From the NCBI GenBank assembly GCA_041749815.1, contig JBGTAR010000117.1:6520-70519 (forward strand): a DNA stretch of 64,000 bases, read 5' to 3'. The position numbers and the translations under genes were made by a program. The DNA comes from JAJTZA01 sp041749815 (GTDB lineage Bacteria; Verrucomicrobiota; Verrucomicrobiia; Chthoniobacterales; Terrimicrobiaceae). The notes beneath the pieces were generated by a model. It had not been told where the DNA came from. It ran no database searches and saw only the letters and a program-made list of their open reading frames with translations. Shown piece after piece: positions 24,912-34,487 of the stretch; the first letter of the stretch is position 1, and the number at the start of each line of letters is the position of its first letter.

Positions 24912-25916
24912 TTATTGGCTGGAATCTGGCCGGACTGAAAAAAATTGGTAGGTCCACGTCCACGTCTTCTCCTCCCCCGATTGGAGATCAATTTTCACGA
25001 ACGGTTCCGGGCAGAGGACTTCTGGGGTCGCCCAGAAGACGAGGGCTTGGAGATCATTTTCTAAAGTGATCTCCAGTTTGCCGCCGGTTTGAACATTGGC
25101 GACCGCAATACGGAGCGGAGACTGCTTCTGCGCTTTGGTCGTGAATGCCCAATTTGTCACGGAATCCAGTTCCTTTTGGAAACGCCAATGGGAGTTCTCA
25201 CGGCCGAGCGGAGCGGGCACCTCGCCCTTCACCGGAAGTTCGGGGTCAACCTCGATCCTGTAGGCCGTCCCCACAGGAGTGCCGTCAATATTCAGGAAAT
25301 TGTGACACATGTGGACGGTCTGAAAAGCGTGCCTTCCGATATTTTTCAGGCGATGGGTCACGATGAGGGTTCCGGTCTTCCCATCGATCGAGACCGTTTT
25401 TTGATACCAAGCGCCGAGGTCGTTACGGATGCCAAGCTCATGCGTGAAGCTGACGGAGTTTTCACTTTTCAGGGTTTTCCACACCCCGGCATCGACAATC
25501 GTGTAGGGCTTGAAGGAATTGTAGTGCTCGTCGGAGTCCTTTTGCAGCCATCCCACGCCGATTTTTAAAAAAAGGTCGCTGGGCTTGGCCGAGGCATAGC
25601 CGGGAGGGGCGATGGCGCCCTCCGTCGAGAGATCGAACTCCTCCGCCGGACCAGCGCCGTGATTGATCTCCGGGTAGTCCGGGCTTGCCCACTCCGAGAA
25701 ATACTCGTGGCCTTGGTAATGCACCGACGAAATCATGCCGGACCAATCGAAGCGGGTTCCGCGGTAAAATCCGTGCTCGGTGTCCGGCCGGAAAGTCACC
25801 ACCCGCATGGAGCCGCTTTCCAGGACTTCCGTGGGAGGCGGCGGCGATTTCTCCGAACCGCTTGCGCAGAGGCTCCCGGCAAGCATAAAGAAAATCCCAT
25901 ATCTGATCTTGTTCAT
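24912..25916 (-). CDS. Secreted galactose-mutarotase-like fold protein
   Basis: The ATG at 25916 is preferred because a signal peptide starts there (IRYGIFFMLAGSLCASGS); the longer frame from 25946 adds an unlikely leader. The 334-residue protein is a single large beta-sandwich with the aldose-1-epimerase/galactose-mutarotase look: GFYRGTRFDWSGMISSVHY, INHGAGPAEEF, QKTVSIDGKTGTLIVTHRL, HMCHNFLNIDG, and a final WTWTYQFF strand. Similar uncharacterised proteins occur in glycan loci of related bacteria. A role in sugar anomer conversion or as a lyase-like sandwich is possible, but no catalytic residues can be assigned with confidence. It is divergent from the 1316-residue protein at 26067. Confidence 0.65.
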   Translation of the reverse strand: MNKIRYGIFFMLAGSLCASGSEKSPPPPTEVLESGSMRVVTFRPDTEHGFYRGTRFDWSGMISSVHYQGHEYFSEWASPDYPEINHGAGPAEEFDLSTEGAIAPPGYASAKPSDLFLKIGVGWLQKDSDEHYNSFKPYTIVDAGVWKTLKSENSVSFTHELGIRNDLGAWYQKTVSIDGKTGTLIVTHRLKNIGRHAFQTVHMCHNFLNIDGTPVGTAYRIEVDPELPVKGEVPAPLGRENSHWRFQKELDSVTNWAFTTKAQKQSPLRIAVANVQTGGKLEITLENDLQALVFWATPEVLCPEPFVKIDLQSGEEKTWTWTYQFFSVRPDSSQ

Positions 25917-25942
25917 GAAAATTGTGGGTGTCTTTTTGACTT

Positions 25943-25962
25943 GCATTTAACTAATTAAATGC
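25943..25962. promoter_or_regulatory. Perfect 20-base inverted repeat, candidate operator in a divergent promoter
   Basis: GCATTTAA-CTAA-TTAAATGC is a perfect inverted repeat with 8-base arms, 27 bases before the mutarotase-like gene and about 105 bases before the divergent 1316-residue gene. Its TTAA-N4-TTAA core matches the repeats at 7271 and 10121. It is the best candidate operator of this part of the window. Confidence 0.5.
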
Positions 25963-26066
25963 TTTTATTCTCCAGTGCCAAGGAATTTTGCCGATCTGAG
26001 ACTGGCTTTTTAGCCTTTTGATGCGTTCTCCAAATTCTGAAGAACTATTTAGGTCCCCCAGCTTCT

Positions 26067-29000
26067 ATGAAATCCACCCAATCTCGCCTCCTGCCCCCCC
26101 TCATTGTCATGTGCCTGCTTGCCATTTCCTCCATCGGATTAGCCCAAACCTCGCCGAAGGAAGTTGCAACCAGTGCCGACTTCTACGCCCCTTTCGACGG
26201 GAGCACCGTGGCGACGAACAATGCCGAGCGCGAGGTGAAGCCCTCCTTGGAGCAGGCCCTGACCTTTGTTCCGGGCATCAAAGGCCAGGCGGTTTTTGTG
26301 GGGGGAAACGGAGAAACGGACTGGGCGGAGGCTCCGGCACTGGAATACCCGTCCGACTCGCTGTTTGAATCCGCCGCAGGGACAGTGATGTTCTGGGTGC
26401 AGCCCGATTGGAATGGCACGACCTCCCCGCTCAACAACCTTTACCGGTTTTTCTATGCCGGCGAGCGGTGCAATATGTTTATGTATGCCTGGCTTCGCGC
26501 GGATCTGGGCGTGGTTCCGCAACCCGGAATGGAGAACGACATCGCAAACCTTGTCAGCCCGGTGCGCGGCTCCTGGCGGAAGGGCGATTGGTGGCACTTG
26601 GCACTGAGTTGGGACAGCACCGGATGGTCCAAGCTCTATGTGAACGGCATGCCGTTCACGACCGGTTTCGGCTACCGCTCCGGACCACAACTGATGCGAC
26701 AGGCCTTGGACCTTGGCAACATTGACAAATTCGCGGTCGGAAGCTCTTTTCAGAATTCGCCTTTTTCCAACATGCGGGGCAATGCCGCATTCGATGAATT
26801 CAAAGTGTATCGGAGAGCGCTTTCCGATGATGAGATTGTTGCGGACTATCGCAGGTTCATGCCGGTGGATATCGTTTTTGAACGCCGATTCCTCCGGGCC
26901 GGTGAGTCTGAGCAGCTCTCTCTGGACATCTGGCCAGGGGGGCAGATGATCCGTCCCCCGGTCGGCCAGCAGGTGCCGACACCGGTCACTCTTGGACTCG
27001 ATCTCATTGTTCGCCAGCAGGATACCGACTTGGAAATCACGGAACACTTCGACCTGACGATTGAGCAACTCAAAACCCTCACCCTCCCGTTGCCGAGCCT
27101 CGAAGAAGGCCGATACGAACTGACTTGCAAGATTTCCTACGGCGGGGGGACGTATCAGACAAACTACCCATTTTTCGCATTCACTCAACTAGCCGCCGCC
27201 CCGCCCTCGCAGGAACCGCTCCAACTGGGAGAGCCGATCCTGACGATCGATTGCACCAAAGAGACGGCGATCGCGAGCGGTGAAACCACGGTCCAGACTC
27301 CCGACGGCGTGGATGCCTACCGGGAATCATCCCCGGATCGGGACTCACGTTTTTCCTATGTGTTGGATCTCAAAGACTCCGGCCCATGGAAGGGGCAACC
27401 CATGATGCTGGAAGTCTATTGGCCGGATGACAAACCCCGCACGATGGGACTGTATTTGTATTCCAAGACCAGCGACAAGCAGGACGACCGCGACCGGCTG
27501 GCTGGAGGCGTCCAGAGCGGCAACGAGTATGCGCTGAGTGGGAAAACCCAGGTGACCCGCTATCTCTTCTATCCGTGGATGAAGAATTACCTCTTCGAGG
27601 CTCGGACCATCGTGCGCGATATGCCAGCGGCCGTTTCAAAGATTGTGGTGCGCCCGGTGATCGGCCGCCTTCCGAATCTGGCCATCAACAAACCCAAGGA
27701 TCTGCCAGGGCGGTATTTTGGCAACCTCGACGAAGACCAGTCGTTCGACGTGCTGATGACTTTAGATATGAAAGGGATTCAGGAGCGACGCCGCGTCCAC
27801 CTGATGGAGATGCTTCTCGATTACATGGACTACACGGGGCAAAACATTTTCAGCTACGCCTTTGTCCGCTATGGGGATGTCAATTATGAAATGCCCGGCC
27901 TCATGACGGGGGGAGACTATTTTTACCAGATCGCCGGATGGCGGATGCTTCTTTTGGACATGCTGGAACGTCGCGGGAAAAAGTTCAACATGATCATCAA
28001 TCAACACTCGATGGATGAACTGAACAAGGTGCCCGACCGGCATGATGAGCTTCTGTCATCGAACTACTTTCAGATCGATCGACAAGGGGAAACCGTCAAG
28101 AAATTTGGAGACCGACTGGCTGGCAATCCCCTGCACCCGCAATTTCGCAAAGAATTGCTGGGGCACATGGACGAACTCCTTCGGAGATTCGGCAACCATC
28201 CGGCCCTGCTGGGCATCGACCTCTGGACAAGTTCGGTCGGGGTCGGCGTGGACTGGCTCATGACCGATCTCAAAACCGGATACGACGATCTGACCATGTC
28301 GCTTTTTGAAAAAGACACTGGGATCCAAGTGCCAAACGAGGGCGACGACCGCTTCGGGAAGCGCTTCGCCCTGCTCACCGGCACCCACCGCACGGAGTGG
28401 CTCGCGTGGCGCGCAAAGAAAAACACGGCGATTCTGGACGAACTCGCCGAGCGCGTCCGTGCGACGAACCCCAGTCTGACCCTCAACGTGGTGGTCTGCG
28501 GAGATCCCATGGAAGGCTCGACCGATGATCTCACTTCAGATGCGCTCGATTTCTCTCAATATTACTTCGAGAGCTACGGGCTGGACCTCCCGGCGCTTCG
28601 GAAGATGGCTGGCGTTGTCGTCACCCCGATGCGATTTTCCACCGGCTACCGCTGGTGGTTGCACCGGAATAATCAGATCAGCACCGTGGATGAACTGCGC
28701 GCCGACATGACGCGGCAGAGCATTTTCCGCTACCCTTCAGGAAGCCACGTCTATAGCTACCCGGCCTACTTCGAGTCCTACACGAACTCGCTCCTGCCGG
28801 AGGATTACAACTGCATGTTTCAAAGTGCGGACATCAAACCTCATGGACGGTTTTTCCTTGAGGAACTGAGCCAGGATGTCGGGTCGGTGGATCCTGCTGT
28901 CATCCTGATCGGCTCACAGCCATTGGGAACGAGCGGACGCGATGACGAATCGCGCGAGTTCTCAAGGGCGTTTTTGGCGCTACCGCAGGGAGATTTTCAA

Positions 29001-30017
29001 GACATGGACGGGCTGGCGGATCCGGTGATCGGGCGATATTTGGAAACCCCCGAAGGCACCTTCCTTTATCTCCAGAACATGATTGCCGCCGACGTGGAGG
29101 TGGATCTGGCCCCGCCGCAAGGGGCCGCGATCACCAACCTGTCCAACGGCCAGGAGGTCAAACCGGGAGCGGCTGTCTGGACGATCTTCCTCAAGCCTTA
29201 TGAGCTTCAGTCCTTCAAGCTGTCGAAAAGCACTCCCCTCGCGCTCAAGGCGATTCGCCTCCCGGAAGGCTTCGCCAAACCCTACACCGAAACGGCGGCC
29301 AAAGCGGAAGCGAACCTCGCACTGATTGCCAAGGCCGGTGGAGACACCTCCACCTACCGGGAAAAAATCGATGCGCTCAACCTCGCCATCAAGGAAAACC
29401 GGATGGCGGAGGCCCACCGACTCGCATTCAGCAAGATCTTCCAGCAAATGCCGTTGCAGGCCGAGGAAGCCAGAACCGGATGGCTCAAACTGCAAAACAA
29501 AATGATCGCCGAGGGCAAATACGCGATCAACTGCGGCAGCCAAGCGTATTACTTTATGGACGAGTCGAGAAAACTCTTCTTCCCCGACCAAAAATACCTG
29601 CCCGGCGGCCACGGGTTTGTCGGGAGCCACAAGTCCGGGGCTCACGACATCAGCGTCCTGGATCGCTCCTCCTTCGACCCCTTTCTGATGGCCTCGGAGG
29701 CTTATGATGTCGAGGGGTATGCCTTCACAGTTCCCAATGGCACCTACACGGTGAAAATGCACAATTGGATCGGATTCGAGCCCGATGCCGCTCCCGGGAA
29801 AGTGATCATGTCAATGGACATCCAAGGCCAGCGTGCCTGGGACAAAATGGATCTCTTCGAGGCTCAAGGACGAGATCGCAGCAAAGCCCTCGTCTCGGAG
29901 TTCAAAGACGTCGCCGTCACCGATGGCGTCCTGCGCATCGATTGGAAACCCGTCAACAACCGCCTCGGCTGGTGCAACGCCATCGAAATTTATCCCCAGA
30001 CGCTGGAAAGCCCCTGA
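26067..30017 (+). CDS. Large secreted LamG / TIM-barrel-like / malectin-like protein
   Basis: The 1316-residue protein begins with a signal peptide (LIVMCLLAISSIGLAQ). Residues about 35-275 form a LamG-like domain (FYAPFDGSTVATNN, GTVMFWVQPDW, WWHLALSWDSTGWSKLYVNG, FDEFKVYRRALSDDEI). Residues about 290-370 look like a beta-sandwich, and about 550-950 a GHL-type TIM barrel (FDVLMTLDMKG, NIFSYAFVRYGDVNYEMPG, LLGIDLWTSSVG, LNVVVCGDP, DFSQYYFESYG). The end (about 1150-1316) is malectin-like (YAINCGSQAYYFMD, FTVPNGTYTVKMHNW, GWCNAIEIYPQ). The architecture suggests a glycoside hydrolase with two carbohydrate-binding ends, but I cannot assign a GH family or catalytic acids. It shares a promoter region with the gene at 24912. 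Confidence 0.75.
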   Translation: MKSTQSRLLPPLIVMCLLAISSIGLAQTSPKEVATSADFYAPFDGSTVATNNAEREVKPSLEQALTFVPGIKGQAVFVGGNGETDWAEAPALEYPSDSLFESAAGTVMFWVQPDWNGTTSPLNNLYRFFYAGERCNMFMYAWLRADLGVVPQPGMENDIANLVSPVRGSWRKGDWWHLALSWDSTGWSKLYVNGMPFTTGFGYRSGPQLMRQALDLGNIDKFAVGSSFQNSPFSNMRGNAAFDEFKVYRRALSDDEIVADYRRFMPVDIVFERRFLRAGESEQLSLDIWPGGQMIRPPVGQQVPTPVTLGLDLIVRQQDTDLEITEHFDLTIEQLKTLTLPLPSLEEGRYELTCKISYGGGTYQTNYPFFAFTQLAAAPPSQEPLQLGEPILTIDCTKETAIASGETTVQTPDGVDAYRESSPDRDSRFSYVLDLKDSGPWKGQPMMLEVYWPDDKPRTMGLYLYSKTSDKQDDRDRLAGGVQSGNEYALSGKTQVTRYLFYPWMKNYLFEARTIVRDMPAAVSKIVVRPVIGRLPNLAINKPKDLPGRYFGNLDEDQSFDVLMTLDMKGIQERRRVHLMEMLLDYMDYTGQNIFSYAFVRYGDVNYEMPGLMTGGDYFYQIAGWRMLLLDMLERRGKKFNMIINQHSMDELNKVPDRHDELLSSNYFQIDRQGETVKKFGDRLAGNPLHPQFRKELLGHMDELLRRFGNHPALLGIDLWTSSVGVGVDWLMTDLKTGYDDLTMSLFEKDTGIQVPNEGDDRFGKRFALLTGTHRTEWLAWRAKKNTAILDELAERVRATNPSLTLNVVVCGDPMEGSTDDLTSDALDFSQYYFESYGLDLPALRKMAGVVVTPMRFSTGYRWWLHRNNQISTVDELRADMTRQSIFRYPSGSHVYSYPAYFESYTNSLLPEDYNCMFQSADIKPHGRFFLEELSQDVGSVDPAVILIGSQPLGTSGRDDESREFSRAFLALPQGDFQDMDGLADPVIGRYLETPEGTFLYLQNMIAADVEVDLAPPQGAAITNLSNGQEVKPGAAVWTIFLKPYELQSFKLSKSTPLALKAIRLPEGFAKPYTETAAKAEANLALIAKAGGDTSTYREKIDALNLAIKENRMAEAHRLAFSKIFQQMPLQAEEARTGWLKLQNKMIAEGKYAINCGSQAYYFMDESRKLFFPDQKYLPGGHGFVGSHKSGAHDISVLDRSSFDPFLMASEAYDVEGYAFTVPNGTYTVKMHNWIGFEPDAAPGKVIMSMDIQGQRAWDKMDLFEAQGRDRSKALVSEFKDVAVTDGVLRIDWKPVNNRLGWCNAIEIYPQTLESP

Positions 30018-30067
30018 TCACCTTGGATGCAACCCTGTTGAAACGACATCCGCGCTCGTTGTTTCGG

Positions 30068-32323
30068 TCAGTTTCCTGAAAAACCTGCCATCAAATCGCC
30101 AATGGTATCTCCCCAGGAGCTTTTAAGGTCTTGGGCATCCCAGGAAATTGTCAGCCCGGCAACCTCGATTTCGAGCGTGGGGTCTTTCGTCACCGATCCC
30201 AAACGCAGAACATCGATCCCCCGCCAGGAGAGCAACGCCTCCACGGCAGCGGCATTTTTTGCGCCAACCGAGATGAGAGCACGGGATTGGGACTCATTGA
30301 AGAGAATCACATCCGTCCGCTCCGATGAAGCTGGAATGCGAACTTTTGCTCCTTGGACAACATCACTTGAAATTGAACATTCCGCCAAAGCCACGGCCAG
30401 CCCACCCTCGCTGCAATCATGGGCAGATTTGATCAGGCCCATACGAATCACAGCGCGCAGCGCGTCGTGCAGGGCGATTTCCTTGTCATAATCCAGTGCG
30501 GGAGGCGCCCCCTTTTTCTGGCCATGAACAGCCAGCAAATAATGAGAAGCGCCGATTTCATGGCCCAATCCCCCAAGCAAAAAGATCACATCGCCGGGAT
30601 CCTTGAAGGCCTGGGTCGTGATGTGGGCCGCCTTGGCGATGAGGCCGACCATGCCAACGGTCGGCGTCGGGTCGATGGCCCCTGCAGGGCTTTGATTGTA
30701 GAGGCTCACATTTCCACCGGTGACAGGCGTTTCAAAGCGCCGGCAGGCCTCGGCGAGTCCCTCGACGGATTCGCGGAGTTGAAGAAAGTTTTCTGGACGG
30801 TGAGGATTTCCAAAATTTAGGTTGTCAGTCACCGCGATAGGAACCGCCCCCGAGCACGCAAGATTTCTGGCAGCTTCGGCCACCGCAATTTTTGCTCCCT
30901 CGCGGGGGTCTTGGAGGCAATAGATCGCATTACAATCCGTGGTCGCAGCAAGGAACTTGTCGGCTTCCCGCACATAAAACACGGCCGCATCCGAACCTGG
31001 TAAGACGGCAGCCCCCAAGCGCACCATGTGATCGTACTGGCGCCAAACCCAGCGTTTCGAAGCAATGCTGGGATGCGAGAGCAGGGAGATCAGCGCCGCC
31101 TCCAAGGCAGGTTTGTCCGGGGAAGCGATGTTCTCCAAAAGCGTGGCTGTATCGGAAGGGTGCGGCAGCGGTTTGGGTGCAGCGTCCCTCACATAAATGG
31201 GGGCATCGTCGGCCAGTTGCTTGGCTGGAATTTCCACAACTGTTCTGCCGCCTTCTTTGACCCGCATGAACCCGTCATCTTTCACCTCGCCGACTTCGGC
31301 ATAAGGAAGATCCCATTTTTCAAAAATCTCACGGACGGTGGCTTCCTGGCCCTTTTTGACAATGACCAACATGCGCTCCTGCGACTCGCTCAAAAGGATT
31401 TCGTAAGGCGTCATTCCGGTCTCACGCTTTGGCACAAGCTCCGTGTCAATCTCGACTCCCGTGCCACCCCGGCTTGCGGTTTCGCAGGTCGAGCAGGTCA
31501 GACCGGCAGCACCCATATCCTGGATCCCGGCGACGCACCCGCTGGCCAGCAACTCCAGACAGGCTTCCAGCAACAATTTTTCACGGAAGGGATCGCCCAC
31601 TTGTACGGCAGGTCGATCTTCTTTGCTTTCTTCAGTCAGATCCCGTGAAGCAAAGGCCGCGCCGGCCAATCCATCACGTCCGGTTTCAGCCCCCACATAA
31701 AACACCGGATTTCCAACACCGGACGCCGCGCCGCGGGCGATTTCTTCATGACGCAAAATCCCAAGGCAAAACACATTCACGAGGGGGTTCCCTGCATAGG
31801 AATCATCAAAATAAACTTCGCCCCCAATGGTTGGAATCCCAATGCAATTTCCATAGTGGGCAATGCCCGAAACGACGCCTGCAAACAATCGACGATTTGT
31901 GGCACCCGCCTCGCCGCGAATGTCTCCAAACCGCAAGGAGTTCATAGAAAACACGGGGCGTGCTCCCATCGTAAAAATATCGCGAATGATTCCGCCAACT
32001 CCTGTGGCCGCGCCCTGGAATGGCTCGATGGCACTTGGGTGGTTGTGGCTCTCCATCTTGAATGCCACCGCCCAACCATCTCCGATATCAATGACCCCGG
32101 CATTTTCCTCACCGGCTTTCACCAGCACGCGGTCTCCCTCCGTCGGGAATTTCCGAAGTTCAGGTTTCGAGTTTTTGTAAGAACAATGCTCGCTCCACAT
32201 CACGGAAAACACTCCCAGCTCCGTCAAATTAGGAGCCCGTCCAAGGATGCCTTCAATGCGGGCATATTCCTCCGGCGTGATGCCGTGTTTCTCGATCACT
32301 TCAGGTGTTATGTCAGTTGCCAT
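30068..32323 (-). CDS. purL: Phosphoribosylformylglycinamidine synthase subunit PurL
   Basis: The 751-residue protein matches the small-type PurL subunit: MWSEHCSYKNSK near the N-terminus, KMESHNHPSAIEPFQGAATG, GIIRDIFTMGARP, DMGAAGLTCSTCE, and the second half with TDNLNFGNP, TGGNVSLYNQ and DCSEGGLAVALAE. It uses ATP and ammonia delivered by PurQ to convert FGAR to FGAM in purine synthesis. Its start overlaps the end of purQ by 11 bases, and purS-purQ-purL form a compact operon. It converges on the 1316-residue gene with a 50-base gap. Housekeeping function marks this part as chromosome backbone. Confidence 0.97.
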   Translation of the reverse strand: MATDITPEVIEKHGITPEEYARIEGILGRAPNLTELGVFSVMWSEHCSYKNSKPELRKFPTEGDRVLVKAGEENAGVIDIGDGWAVAFKMESHNHPSAIEPFQGAATGVGGIIRDIFTMGARPVFSMNSLRFGDIRGEAGATNRRLFAGVVSGIAHYGNCIGIPTIGGEVYFDDSYAGNPLVNVFCLGILRHEEIARGAASGVGNPVFYVGAETGRDGLAGAAFASRDLTEESKEDRPAVQVGDPFREKLLLEACLELLASGCVAGIQDMGAAGLTCSTCETASRGGTGVEIDTELVPKRETGMTPYEILLSESQERMLVIVKKGQEATVREIFEKWDLPYAEVGEVKDDGFMRVKEGGRTVVEIPAKQLADDAPIYVRDAAPKPLPHPSDTATLLENIASPDKPALEAALISLLSHPSIASKRWVWRQYDHMVRLGAAVLPGSDAAVFYVREADKFLAATTDCNAIYCLQDPREGAKIAVAEAARNLACSGAVPIAVTDNLNFGNPHRPENFLQLRESVEGLAEACRRFETPVTGGNVSLYNQSPAGAIDPTPTVGMVGLIAKAAHITTQAFKDPGDVIFLLGGLGHEIGASHYLLAVHGQKKGAPPALDYDKEIALHDALRAVIRMGLIKSAHDCSEGGLAVALAECSISSDVVQGAKVRIPASSERTDVILFNESQSRALISVGAKNAAAVEALLSWRGIDVLRLGSVTKDPTLEIEVAGLTISWDAQDLKSSWGDTIGDLMAGFSGN

Positions 32324-32999
32324 GAATCAAACTTTCAAAAATGACGCGTCCATCCGTGCTGCCCAAAAGTGCACCGCAGGCCCGCTCCGGGTGAGGCATC
32401 AGCCCAAACACATTGCGGGCCTTGTTGGTGATGCCGGCGATGTTATCGCAGGACCCGTTTGGATTCGCGGCGGCGGTCGTACGGCCCTGCTCGTCGCAAT
32501 AACGCAGCAAAATTTGATCGTTGGCCCTCAATTGCCTGAGCGTGTCTTCATCCGCAAAATAACACCCCTCCCCATGAGCCACGGGGATTCTCAAAATCCC
32601 ACCCGTCAGTCCCGCGCTGGTGAATTTTGTGCCATGACGCTCCATCCGCACCCCCACATGCTCGCAAATAAAATGCAGGCCCTTGTTTCGCACCAAGGCC
32701 CCTGGCAACAACCCCGCCTCACACAAAATTTGAAACCCATTACAAATCCCGATCACTGGTCCCCCAGCCGCAGCAAATGTTTTTACCGCGGCCATGATGG
32801 GTGAAAACCGCGCAATGGCCCCGCACCGCAGATAATCGCCATAAGAAAACCCTCCCGGCAAAATCACCGCATCGAATCCCTCCAGCGACGTGTCTTTGTG
32901 CCAGACGAAATCAGCTTCCACGCCTTCGAAACTCCGAAGGGCCAGCACACAATCCTGATCACAATTCGACCCCGGAAATCGGATGACAGCAACTTTCAT
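32313..32999 (-). CDS. purQ: Phosphoribosylformylglycinamidine synthase glutaminase subunit PurQ
   Basis: The 228-residue protein is a class I glutamine amidotransferase: IRFPGSNCDQDC at the start, DAVILPGGFSYGDYLRCGAIA, the nucleophile elbow GICNGFQIL with the catalytic Cys, and the His/Glu of LMPHPERA. It makes ammonia from glutamine for PurL. Its start overlaps the stop of purS by 4 bases (32996-32999). Length is normal for the family. Confidence 0.97.
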   Translation of the reverse strand: MKVAVIRFPGSNCDQDCVLALRSFEGVEADFVWHKDTSLEGFDAVILPGGFSYGDYLRCGAIARFSPIMAAVKTFAAAGGPVIGICNGFQILCEAGLLPGALVRNKGLHFICEHVGVRMERHGTKFTSAGLTGGILRIPVAHGEGCYFADEDTLRQLRANDQILLRYCDEQGRTTAAANPNGSCDNIAGITNKARNVFGLMPHPERACGALLGSTDGRVIFESLIHGN

Positions 33000-33226
33000 C
33001 CCTCGATCCGGTAGTCCTCGATCACCGGGTTGGAAAGCAGATCCCTCGCGACCTCCTCCAGCTTGGCACGATCCGGAGCCTCATCGAACTCGATCTCAAT
33101 CGACTTGCCCACACGCACCCGCCCCACCCCGGTCAACCCGGAATGCTTCATCGCCTCGGCCGTCGCGGCCCCCTGGGGGTCCAACACCGACGGCTTCGGA
33201 ATCACAGTCACAACAACTTTTGCCAT
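32996..33226 (-). CDS. purS: Phosphoribosylformylglycinamidine synthase subunit PurS
   Basis: The 76-residue protein has the PurS pattern: a first strand VVVTVIPKPSVLDPQG, then AVKH-like helix (ATAEAMKHSGL), VGRVRVGKSIEIEF, and a C-terminal LLSNPVIEDYRIE. It forms the bridging subunit between PurL and PurQ in bacteria with the three-part enzyme. First gene of the operon; about 180 bases separate it from the Kelch gene, with no further gene between. Confidence 0.95.
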   Translation of the reverse strand: MAKVVVTVIPKPSVLDPQGAATAEAMKHSGLTGVGRVRVGKSIEIEFDEAPDRAKLEEVARDLLSNPVIEDYRIEG

Positions 33227-33407
33227 TCCCCCATGCTCCCGTTCCTCCCCTCACCAGACAAGCGCAAACTCACCAAAACCCAAAATTCCCTGATGTGACT
33301 GGCAGCACCCTGCGGTCACAATAGCCATAAGTCGGTGGGCGTGGGACTACCGCGTCCAACGCGCGAAGCGATCAAATGATAATAGGGCTTGGCAACTTGC
33401 CTCGCAC

Positions 33408-34394
33408 TTATGCTCTGCTTCTCTTGAAAGAGGTCTTGGTGTAGCCTCCAGTCTCTTCATGCTTCGGGAGGCTCAACTTCCATACTTCATTACTTAATGG
33501 TCTTGCATGCCCCCCGGCCAACCATATTTCGTCTTGAAATACCCAAGCCGCTTGAGCATGGCGGCCAGACCAGATGGATGGAGTGTCCAGACTTGTCCAA
33601 TTGATGCCGTCGGGCGAATACCAAGCATCTGCCCAGTCGTGAAACGGCTCTTTGGACCATCCCCCCAGAACCCAAAGGCAGTCCCGGTACACTAGTGCTG
33701 AAAACCAAAGGCGCGGTGCCCATGAGCAGTCCGTAGAGACTTGCGTCCATTCGAGGCCATCGGCGGAACACCAAACATCATTAAATGCCTTATATTTGGG
33801 AAGGTAATTACCACCTCCAAGAACCCACATTTTATCTTGAAACACGACGACTTGGTGAAAAGCCCTCGGAACCCAAGGAGCCGATTCAAGGACCATTTGC
33901 CAATTTTTCCCATCGGTCGAGGACCAAACGTCATTCTTTTGATCGCAGACACTTCCTTGAAAGTAGTTTTGAACACCTCCAAAAACCCACATCTTTCCGA
34001 CGAAAGATACGGCCGCGGCCCCGACCCGGGGCGACCATCCAGCGGACGAACACACAGAAGTCCACAACTCTCCATCAAAAGTCGACCAAACTTCGTTGCC
34101 CGGGGCACCATCCGGCATACGACCATTGTACCATCCTCCCATGACCCACAGCCGGTCAGCATGGCTTAATGCGATCGGGAAATCACTGAACTTCCATGGG
34201 GCAACATCAAGAGACAAATGCCAATTCAGGCCATCGGAAGAACTCCACACATCTCGTGGACAGGGAATCCATGAATCAAACCACCCCCCGAGAATCCAGA
34301 CTTTTTCATTAAACACTGCGTATCCCATGGAGTCACGGGGCTTCCAGGGGGCGGAGCCAACATGAACCCAATCCGGGATGTGGCGTGTTCTCAT
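33408..34394 (-). CDS. Kelch-type beta-propeller protein without signal peptide
   Basis: The 328-residue product consists of six or so blades with the repeated pattern of a VWxLGGW/VMGGW strand, then DVWSSSDGLNWHL or EVWSTFDGELWTS, each ending near a Trp. It is a paralogue of the protein at 44204, matching it blade by blade, but the start (MRTRHIPDWVHVG) has no hydrophobic leader, whereas the paralogue has one. No upstream in-frame extension with a signal peptide is visible. Kelch propellers include sialic acid mutarotase and galactose oxidase, but nothing here proves either. It may be a 5'-truncated copy or a cytoplasmic version. Confidence 0.75.
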   Translation of the reverse strand: MRTRHIPDWVHVGSAPWKPRDSMGYAVFNEKVWILGGWFDSWIPCPRDVWSSSDGLNWHLSLDVAPWKFSDFPIALSHADRLWVMGGWYNGRMPDGAPGNEVWSTFDGELWTSVCSSAGWSPRVGAAAVSFVGKMWVFGGVQNYFQGSVCDQKNDVWSSTDGKNWQMVLESAPWVPRAFHQVVVFQDKMWVLGGGNYLPKYKAFNDVWCSADGLEWTQVSTDCSWAPRLWFSALVYRDCLWVLGGWSKEPFHDWADAWYSPDGINWTSLDTPSIWSGRHAQAAWVFQDEIWLAGGHARPLSNEVWKLSLPKHEETGGYTKTSFKRSRA

Positions 34395-34487
34395 TTATAT
34401 GCGAAGTAACATACCTTGGAACATCACCCATTCCCGGATGCGCCAAAGGCCTTCCAGGTGTGGATCGGTGAATGACTCCTGTTAAAT

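Noticed and set aside
24557..24991. 144-residue minus-strand open frame in the gap after the mutarotase-like gene
   Set aside because: Low-complexity, unlike a protein, and partly overlapping the real gene end; no start context.
26139..27188. A 349-residue minus-strand open frame
   Set aside because: It is antisense to the LamG domain of the 1316-residue protein and shows no recognisable features.
30018..30067. Imperfect GAAAC/GTTTC stem between the convergent 1316-residue gene and purL
   Set aside because: The arms need mismatches and no T-run follows, so a terminator is not supported.
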